DNA of 6,284 bases from NCBI GenBank assembly GCA_903888815.1, contig CAISVC010000446.1, positions 1-6,284 on the forward strand, given 5' to 3'. Below, piece by piece: positions 1 through 4,668 of this stretch. The position numbers and the translations under genes were made by a program. Below the pieces are notes generated by a model that was not told where the DNA came from, did not search any database, and saw only the letters and a list, made by a program, of their open reading frames with translations. How positions within the stretch are numbered: the first letter of the stretch is position 1; every line of letters begins with the position of its first letter. Source of the stretch: an uncultured Fibrobacterota bacterium. Its GTDB lineage: Bacteria; Fibrobacterota; Chitinivibrionia; Chitinivibrionales; Chitinispirillaceae.

Positions 1-95
1 ACCCAATGATGATCCCTGTTAATACTCCCTTCCAGACTTACGCAGGCCGACTTCCCTGTCCTGTCTGAATCTTCATCACCCCTTCACCTTTTCTT
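1..95. other. Left-edge segment with no supported gene
   Basis: This stretch lies downstream of the small minus-strand gene that ends at 96. On the plus strand one frame is open from the window edge to a TGA at 66-68 (about 21 codons). That could be the tail of a gene entering from the left, but it is too short to judge. A 5-bp inverted repeat (CAGAC/GTCTG, about 33-67) has a long loop and no T-run, so I do not call it a terminator. Confidence 0.3.
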
Positions 96-299
96 TTAAT
101 ATCTTTTATCAATCACCGTCCCTGTTATCGACGCGCCGGGCGAGATCGTGACGCTGTTCCCATGCTGGTCAAGAACCCAGATCGGTGTCCGGGGAGAGAT
201 AGAGATCGTCTGGCCAATGTGATATTCCTCGGCGTCTTCCATGATTATAGTTTCAAGACCCTTTTTAATATCATTCATTTTTATCGTATAAATTGACAT
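96..299 (-). CDS. Small hypothetical protein, 67 aa
   Basis: I do not recognise this family. The start is the ATG at 299, preceded by AAGG with about 9 nt spacing; the frame stays open upstream to a GTG at 425, but that extension is A+T-rich and has no obvious ribosome binding site. The N-terminal third is charged and probably helical (residues 8-27, with KK, ED and EE pairs). From about residue 28 the sequence alternates in a beta-like way with Gly/Pro turns (ISPRTP at 34-39, ISPGAS at 52-57) and ends in IDKRY. There is no signal peptide, membrane helix or cysteine, so it is probably a small soluble cytoplasmic protein. It lies 135 nt downstream of the HD-GYP regulator on the same strand and has its own candidate promoter, so it need not be in that operon. 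Role unknown; a small beta-barrel or binding domain is only a guess. Confidence 0.6.
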   Translation of the reverse strand: MSIYTIKMNDIKKGLETIIMEDAEEYHIGQTISISPRTPIWVLDQHGNSVTISPGASITGTVIDKRY

Positions 300-335
300 G
301 GAATATCGCCTTAAATTGTAAATAGCTATAAATAC

Positions 336-364
336 TATATAATCTAATTTCTGTGATTTTGCAA
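336..364 (-). promoter_or_regulatory. Candidate sigma70-type promoter for the 67-aa gene
   Basis: On the minus strand, TTGCAA (359-364) is followed after 17 nt by TATATA (336-341). Reading TATAGT as the -10 instead gives a 19-nt spacer. Transcription would begin near 329, leaving a leader of about 30 nt before the ATG at 299. The region is very A+T-rich, so chance matches are likely. Confidence 0.4.
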
Positions 365-434
365 GTATTTTTAACCAGAACAAGGTATTACGGAATTCTG
401 GAACAAAGGAAGTAAATCGCAACACCGTTATCGT

Positions 435-1565
435 TCAACTGTTTTTCAGTATTTCCTCCGGTTTTTTAAAGACACCTGATTTCTTGTACAGCATGCTTTC
501 GCCGTTGTCTTTGTATTTCTCTTTTATATCGAGAATCTCTTCCTTGACGTCAAAGAATGCGTCCACGATGCGGGGATCGAAATGCGTGCCGCGCGAATCG
601 CTTATAATGTCAAACGATTTTTCTACTGAATACGGTTCCTTGTACGGCCGCTTGGAGGTGAGCGCGTCGAATACATCGGCTATCGCCGTAATGTTCCCCT
701 CCACCGGGATTCCTTCTCCTTTCAAGCCATTTGGATAGCCTGTACCGTCCCATTTTTCATGGTGCGTGAGCGCGATCTCCTCTGCCAGCTTTATGAAGTC
801 GGCCTGCGAACCCTCAAGAATCCGGGAGCCTATGACCGTGTGCCGCTTCATGATCTCCCACTCCTGGTCCGTCAGTTTCCCGGCCTTGAGAAGTATCTCG
901 TCAGGGATCCCGATCTTGCCCACATCATGCATGGGCGAGGCGTAGAGTATCCGTTCAATGCTCGTTTCGTCAAAACCAAGGTTCTTGGCAACGGCCGCGG
1001 TATAGTGGCTCATGCGCTGGATATGCGCGCCGGTGTCCTCGTCCCGGTATTCTGATGCGCGGGTCAGGCGGTAGATGGTTTCAAGCGCAGCCTGCGGTAT
1101 TCCCTTGAGCGCAATTCTCAGCTGTTTGGTCCTTTCTGCGACCTCCTGCTCAAGCTCTTTCCGGCAGTTCCGTACATGGTCGTTATAGGCCTTTACTTTT
1201 AATGTAGACCGCACCCGTACCAAGAGCTCGGGCGCATCAAAGGGCTTGTTTAAAAAATCATCGACCCCTGCATCCATGGCCTTTATCCGGTCCTCAGTGT
1301 CTTTCAGCGAGGAAACCATGACAATGGGGATATCTTCTGTTTCTTTATTGCTTTTCAGGCGCCGCGCCGTTTTAAATCCGTTCATTTCCGGCATAACGGC
1401 ATCGAGCAGTATCAGGTCAGGCGAAACTTTTATAGCCGTTTCCAGAGCTTCCGGGCCGTCGCGCGTCTGCACTATCTCATACCCCAGGGGGGTCAACAGC
1501 GTTTCAATGACCCGGAGGTTTGACTCCTCATCGTCAACGGCCATTATAATCTGGCGTTTCGCCAT
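435..1565 (-). CDS. Response regulator with receiver and HD-GYP domains, predicted cyclic-di-GMP phosphodiesterase
   Basis: This is a cytoplasmic two-component output protein of 376 aa from the ATG at 1565. The receiver domain spans about residues 4-122: acidic pair D11/D12, phosphoacceptor D55 in LILLDAVMPEMNG, S85 and the conserved K107 of NKPF. A charged, probably coiled-coil linker (about 127-152) leads to an HD-GYP domain (about 160-340), with HDVGKIGIPDE at 213-223 and HHEKWDGTGYP at 268-278. The metal-binding HD and the GYP signature are intact, so hydrolysis of cyclic-di-GMP to pGpG or GMP, controlled by phosphorylation, is expected from the family. In-frame starts also exist at 1649 (ATG, GGGGG 6 nt upstream) and 1655 (TTG). 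I prefer 1565 because the receiver begins just after it and the extra 28-30 residues are low-complexity, while the same DNA looks more coding in another frame. No cognate kinase is in the window. Confidence 0.93.
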   Translation of the reverse strand: MAKRQIIMAVDDEESNLRVIETLLTPLGYEIVQTRDGPEALETAIKVSPDLILLDAVMPEMNGFKTARRLKSNKETEDIPIVMVSSLKDTEDRIKAMDAGVDDFLNKPFDAPELLVRVRSTLKVKAYNDHVRNCRKELEQEVAERTKQLRIALKGIPQAALETIYRLTRASEYRDEDTGAHIQRMSHYTAAVAKNLGFDETSIERILYASPMHDVGKIGIPDEILLKAGKLTDQEWEIMKRHTVIGSRILEGSQADFIKLAEEIALTHHEKWDGTGYPNGLKGEGIPVEGNITAIADVFDALTSKRPYKEPYSVEKSFDIISDSRGTHFDPRIVDAFFDVKEEILDIKEKYKDNGESMLYKKSGVFKKPEEILKNS

Positions 1566-1575
1566 GATGCCTGCG

Positions 1576-1805
1576 CTAAAAATTGTTGGAGTAGCTGCTG
1601 TCGGTTGATTGGGCCTTTGCCCGCTCCTCTTTGAGCTTTCTGCTTTCATACGCAACCCCCATTTTAATCCTGCATTTTTCGCCGATCAGATACGGTGTTA
1701 TGATGGTGGAAGGGTTTCCCAGTTTGTAAAATACGCGATGTGGCCACGCATGACGGCCAGTCCACGGTTCTTTCGGTCGCCTTTATAGACACTGCTCTTC
1801 CCCAT
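1576..1805 (-). pseudogene. Small gene upstream of the HD-GYP regulator, apparently broken by one frameshift (about 76 aa if restored)
   Basis: Two overlapping minus-strand frames both look coding. The first starts at ATG 1805 (MGKSSVYKGDRKNRG, then VMRGHIAYFT) and soon stops near 1698-1700. The second continues as KLGNPSTIITPYLIGEKCR and a Lys/Glu-rich tail ending in SSYSNNF with TAG at 1576-1578. Restoring one base in the AAA run at 1723-1725 fuses them into a single 76-residue protein. Both parts favour G or C at third codon positions, like the neighbouring genes. The promoter at 1890-1918 points at it, and its stop lies 10 nt before the preferred HD-GYP start, suggesting one transcript and possible translational coupling. 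Family not recognised. It may be a true pseudogene, a homopolymer sequencing error, or only a 28-aa ORF from ATG 1662, which has AGGA 5 nt upstream. A second indel near 1801-1805 could extend the N-terminus to ATG 1828. Confidence 0.45.
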
Positions 1806-1889
1806 CTGCCCATGGTCTCAATACTCATAGAATGTTTTGACCCATGATGCCAGAATTTTATCAGGATTTCACTGAACTGTTATAGTTAT

Positions 1890-1918
1890 ATTGTATCCCC
1901 TATATGTGGCATTGTCAA
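1890..1918 (-). promoter_or_regulatory. Strong sigma70-type promoter upstream of the small gene and HD-GYP regulator
   Basis: On the minus strand a perfect -35 TTGACA (1913-1918) and a 5/6 -10 TACAAT (1890-1895) are separated by exactly 17 nt. Transcription would start near 1883, giving a leader of roughly 80 nt to ATG 1805 and about 320 nt to the HD-GYP start at 1565. It is the best promoter match in the window. Confidence 0.75.
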
Positions 1919-1933
1919 CGAAATCGATTTCGT
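1918..1933. promoter_or_regulatory. Perfect 16-bp palindrome abutting the -35 box, candidate operator
   Basis: ACGAAATCGATTTCGT reads identically on both strands and shares one base with the -35 hexamer of the adjacent minus-strand promoter. Continuous dimer-binding palindromes in this position often serve as activator or repressor sites. The cognate regulator cannot be told from the sequence; the AraC-type response regulator encoded just upstream (2064-2783) is one candidate by proximity only. Confidence 0.5.
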
Positions 1934-2063
1934 GGGTGCGGTTTTTGTTTCTTTTCAAGGAGTTGTGCGGCAAAAAAATGCAAATGCTGCGGGAGTCACC
2001 AGAAATTGCCTCGCTCTCTGGCGGCCCCCTTCTAAAAAAGCGCAAACAGTGCTAACTTTACTG
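1934..2063. other. Intergenic segment between two regulators
   Basis: No gene is supported here. Downstream of the response-regulator stop, the minus strand shows a weak stem (AGCAGT/ACTGTT, 9-nt loop, about 2033-2055) followed after a few bases by TTTTTT. That could be a poor intrinsic terminator, but the gap between stem and T-run makes it doubtful. A second run of seven T lies further on without a convincing stem. Confidence 0.3.
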
Positions 2064-2783
2064 CTACTGGAAAATAAGGCCTTGATAGAAAGAAAGGTTT
2101 TTCTGCAGATGATCTACGCAGCTCTGGCAAAAAGCTTGATCTTCCTTATCGATCAATTCACCCCTGCCGCCGAAACTCGATAAAAGCAGATACCGCAGCC
2201 CGTAATAAAAAGGAATTGCAAACGAAGGCGACATTCCCGTATGGGTTGTGGAAATATTCTCCATCTGCCTGAGGGTCATGCCTGCCTTTTCCGCCCATTC
2301 TCCAGGCTCTATAATTGTATGATTTTTCAAAAGAAACAATGTTTCCTTATTCTTGTGCATTATGCCTTTACAGAGAACAGCCAATGGCACCAGATCGCAT
2401 ACTTCTCTTATAAGTCTGTCTATGGTATCAACCCCTTTATCAATCACTGCAGCAGCCCCTTTCTGTACCGCATGGGCCGCGCTTTCCATTGACCGTATCC
2501 CGGAATAGACAATCGCGAACGGGAACCGGCTGTTCTCTGCAATGAGCGTCATTCCCGCATCCTGTTTTCCGCCTATACACATATCCACAATCCAGCAATG
2601 CCATATGGTGTTGGGCCGGGCAATCGCATGACTCGCCTCTTGAACATTCGAAGCTTTTTCGACATTGATGCAGGGTATGGAAAATGTTTCCCCGAGCATC
2701 GAACGCAGGATATCCTCATCTTCAATAACGAGAAGATTTATACGCTTGGAAAAATAGTGGGATAGATTATCAGTACCGCTCAT
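2064..2783 (-). CDS. Response regulator: receiver domain plus short AraC-like helix-turn-helix
   Basis: This 239-aa protein is a probable phosphorylation-controlled transcription factor. The receiver spans about residues 14-130: LLVIEDED at 17-24 supplies the acidic pocket (E21/D22), phosphoacceptor D67 lies in WIVDM, S94 in VYSG, and K116 in VIDKG. After a linker, residues 160-200 (WAEKAGMTLRQMENISTTHTG, then MSP) match the second helix-turn-helix of AraC-family proteins, where an AGMSxRQL...HTGMSP pattern is typical. Only one HTH is evident, whereas classical AraC domains have two in about 100 residues. The rest (201-239) is a short tail. The start is ATG 2783; no clear Shine-Dalgarno sequence precedes it, but a plausible promoter does (2822-2850). 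No histidine kinase is adjacent, so it is an orphan here. Targets are unknown; the divergent gene at 2882 and the palindrome at 1918-1933 are nearby candidates. Confidence 0.85.
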   Translation of the reverse strand: MSGTDNLSHYFSKRINLLVIEDEDILRSMLGETFSIPCINVEKASNVQEASHAIARPNTIWHCWIVDMCIGGKQDAGMTLIAENSRFPFAIVYSGIRSMESAAHAVQKGAAAVIDKGVDTIDRLIREVCDLVPLAVLCKGIMHKNKETLFLLKNHTIIEPGEWAEKAGMTLRQMENISTTHTGMSPSFAIPFYYGLRYLLLSSFGGRGELIDKEDQAFCQSCVDHLQKNLSFYQGLIFQ

Positions 2784-2821
2784 TGTATTTTTTGCTTTCA
2801 GCGAAATAAATATCTAAGCCT

Positions 2822-2850
2822 ATTATATAATTATTCGATGAAGAACGCAA
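2822..2850 (-). promoter_or_regulatory. Candidate promoter for the AraC-type response regulator
   Basis: On the minus strand a perfect -10 TATAAT (2822-2827) lies 17 nt from TTGCGT (2845-2850), a weak -35 matching the consensus at its first three positions. Initiation near 2815 would leave a leader of about 30 nt. The same A+T block also contains TATAAT on the plus strand (2826-2831), pointing toward the gene at 2882, but without a recognisable -35. Confidence 0.5.
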
Positions 2851-2881
2851 TATTCGTGTTCGATTTTGAAATAGAGGTACC

Positions 2882-4330
2882 GTGAAAACAATGCGCCAAC
2901 TGCCGTGGCATTATATTTTTTTCCCGCTTTTATACGTTTTTCTGAACCTGCACCTGCATGCGCAGGCCCAGACGTCCGACTCATCGGGAAGCGGGTCGCT
3001 TCCCGATGAGTCACCCCTCGCCCCTGAACTGACAACCATTACGCGCGTTGAATACGACCTGCCCCTTTACGATTCGCCCTATAGCGGACTCGGCGGATAT
3101 GCGTTTCCCTCCATGACGCAGTCGCTGGCAATGACAAAAAATATAGCACAGGGAATTCACTGGGTTTTTGCACGGTACGGCTCGGCGTCAGGCGACCGTG
3201 CTTCCGCGCGGCTCGTCCGGTCGTTTGGTTTTGCGCTTTCGGAAATCGCGCTTATCTCGCTTCCGGGCGGCTACTCCTGGCTGCATGAAGAATGGCACTG
3301 CGCCGTACTTAAAAACTACGGGATCAACAGTCACGACGGTGTCTATGATTTCAGGATCCTGAGCAGCGTTGTGCCTGTTTCGCACGTTGCCGATGAATCG
3401 CTGTCCGCCTTGAAATACGACCATCCGGCCGACATGGTCAGGTTATCGGCAGCCGGCATCGAAGGCCAGCTGGAGCTTGTGCGGTCGCTCCGTAAGGAGC
3501 TGTTCTTCAACCGTCAGGAGTGTTCCCTCGACTGGATAACCCTTTTCATCAACACATTCTCCCCTGCTTCCTATGTGTTTCTCTGTTCCCTGCCGTATGC
3601 TGACCAATTGATAAATGAAATACAGAAGGCGGAAGGGGCGGACATCAGCAAACGTGACATCGTTGGAATGGACTTTACCGCATGGGTCTATGACCTGTTC
3701 CGGCCGCATGAGCCATACGGAATGCGTGGCATTCATCCGTCAGGTGTCGGCATTGACCGGTATATCAAACGGTCAAAGTTGACAGATAATGAGAAAAATT
3801 ATCTGCAGCTGCAGGGAATACTTGCCTGGCTTAACCTGATAAATCCACAGCTCTTTCTAAAAAACCGTTTCAGCGGAACAAACCCGCTCACCCATACTCC
3901 ATTTTTCTGGAACGCCGGACTGGTACATGAACTGACGCCGTTTGGATTTACCATTGACTGCGATGTCCTGGCACGGACTGAACGTTCGGGTTTCGCCTTC
4001 ACGCTTCATTCATATTTCAGCAGGAATAGCTACTATCCGGGGGTGTCCGTTGAAGTCGATGACTTTCCTTTTACCGCAGCAGGCACCAAACTCTATTGGT
4101 CCGGTCTGGCCGAAGCGTGGCTGCAGCCACGGAGCCAGATGTTCGACGACCGTTCTGCAAAAGCCGGAGGCTTCGTTTCCGCAGAATTGAAAGCCCCCCT
4201 TACGAGGAACCTGCTGCTGTCCGCGTCAGTATCCGGCAAAAGTGCGGGATGGAAGGCCGGCGATGTTTCGCTCGGGCGTTCGTACGGCTTTGCGCTCGGC
4301 CTCAATCTGTGGCTGCCTAACCGGCAATAG
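2882..4330 (+). CDS. Exported putative outer-membrane protein with an HEEWH (HExxH) motif
   Basis: This 482-aa protein has a signal peptide: basic start, hydrophobic segment at about 11-24, and likely cleavage after HAQA (residue 29). The start is GTG 2882, with AGAGG 4 nt upstream; ATG 2891 would be 13 nt away. After a Ser/Asp-rich spacer comes a Tyr/Gly-rich stretch, then YSWLHEEWHC with HEEWH at 135-139, a metalloprotease-like zinc signature. AAGIEGQ follows with E194, which could be the third ligand of a gluzincin-like site, by spacing only. The middle (200-330) is mostly helical. From about 340 to the end, alternating aromatic and hydrophobic segments and a final GFALGLNLWLP strand suggest membrane beta-strands. 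I cannot name the family; an outer-membrane protein with a metal-binding domain is inference. The ABM gene follows after 42 nt without a terminator, so co-transcription is likely. Confidence 0.75.
   Translation: MKTMRQLPWHYIFFPLLYVFLNLHLHAQAQTSDSSGSGSLPDESPLAPELTTITRVEYDLPLYDSPYSGLGGYAFPSMTQSLAMTKNIAQGIHWVFARYGSASGDRASARLVRSFGFALSEIALISLPGGYSWLHEEWHCAVLKNYGINSHDGVYDFRILSSVVPVSHVADESLSALKYDHPADMVRLSAAGIEGQLELVRSLRKELFFNRQECSLDWITLFINTFSPASYVFLCSLPYADQLINEIQKAEGADISKRDIVGMDFTAWVYDLFRPHEPYGMRGIHPSGVGIDRYIKRSKLTDNEKNYLQLQGILAWLNLINPQLFLKNRFSGTNPLTHTPFFWNAGLVHELTPFGFTIDCDVLARTERSGFAFTLHSYFSRNSYYPGVSVEVDDFPFTAAGTKLYWSGLAEAWLQPRSQMFDDRSAKAGGFVSAELKAPLTRNLLLSASVSGKSAGWKAGDVSLGRSYGFALGLNLWLPNRQ
2978..3012 (+). 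repeat. Perfect 16-bp inverted repeat with 3-nt loop inside a coding region
   Basis: The arms GACTCATCGGGAAGCG (2978-2993) and CGCTTCCCGATGAGTC (2997-3012) are exact reverse complements around GGT. They cover codons 33-44 of the exported protein, just past the predicted signal cleavage site, encoding a Ser/Gly/Asp-rich spacer. In mRNA this would be a very stable hairpin about 100 nt from the start codon. No T-run follows, so it is not a standard intrinsic terminator. Confidence 0.85.
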
Positions 4331-4372
4331 AGATCCATCGTACATTTTTTTATAGTAGCAAGGAGGCAGTTA

Positions 4373-4663
4373 ATGGTGGCGACAACGGTCATGGTAAAAG
4401 TAAAACAGGCGCATATCAATGACTTTATCAGGGCTTGCGTCATGAACCACGAGCATTCAATTTGCGAACCCGGCAATATGCGGTTCGACGTTCTGCAAAG
4501 CGCTGACGACCCCACGGCTTTCATGCTCTATGAGGCGTACAATTCGCCTCTCTCAGCGGCGGCGCACAAAAAAACCGCGCATTATGCCGCCTGGAGAGAC
4601 ACGGTTGCGGATTGGATGGCCGAGCCGCGGAAGGGAATACCCTATACGGGGATTAAACCATAA
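4373..4663 (+). CDS. ABM-domain protein of the LsrG/YgiN type (putative quinol monooxygenase or phospho-AI-2 processing isomerase-like)
   Basis: This 96-aa protein spans a single antibiotic-biosynthesis-monooxygenase (ABM) fold, the normal length for stand-alone members. The pattern resembles E. coli LsrG as I remember it: an N-terminal strand (TTVMVKVK), NHEHSICEPGNMRFDVLQ at 25-42, LYEAY at 52-56, HKKTAHY at 65-71 and an EPRKG end motif. LsrG isomerises the phosphorylated form of autoinducer-2 (P-HPD), while YgiN-type relatives oxidise quinols. No other lsr gene is visible, so the substrate is open and I assign no symbol. The start is ATG 4373, with GGAGG 6 nt upstream, the best ribosome binding site in the window. 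It is probably the second gene of an operon with the exported protein, and its stop is 5 nt from that of the convergent GH2 gene. It should be cytoplasmic: no signal peptide. Confidence 0.88.
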   Translation: MVATTVMVKVKQAHINDFIRACVMNHEHSICEPGNMRFDVLQSADDPTAFMLYEAYNSPLSAAAHKKTAHYAAWRDTVADWMAEPRKGIPYTGIKP

Positions 4664-4668
4664 GGAAC

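Noticed and set aside
372..398. Inverted repeat CCAGAA/TTCTGG downstream of the HD-GYP gene as an intrinsic terminator
   Set aside because: Only six base pairs with a 15-nt loop, followed by a short interrupted A/T tract; too weak to call.
1712..1720. GGGAAAC on the minus strand as a programmed -1 slippery site in the small broken gene
   Set aside because: The heptamer is in the wrong register for the upstream frame (read as TGG GAA ACC), so a missing base in the nearby AAA run is the simpler explanation.
1932..2183. Plus-strand open frame of 83 codons with a Leu-rich stretch
   Set aside because: It starts from GTG without a ribosome binding site, overlaps the end of the response regulator, and has the unbalanced composition of an antisense reading.
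2956..2969. Small inverted repeat CCTGC/GCAGG with ATGC loop in the signal-peptide region
   Set aside because: Only five base pairs and compatible with ordinary codons; not distinguishable from chance.
2823..3035. Minus-strand open frame of 70 codons over the divergent promoter region
   Set aside because: It crosses the promoter region, the signal-peptide coding region and the hairpin; composition is not protein-like and there is no supporting start signal.
4093..4524. Minus-strand open frame of 143 codons across the exported-protein and ABM genes
   Set aside because: It runs antisense through two well-supported genes and their ribosome binding site, with no recognisable protein features.
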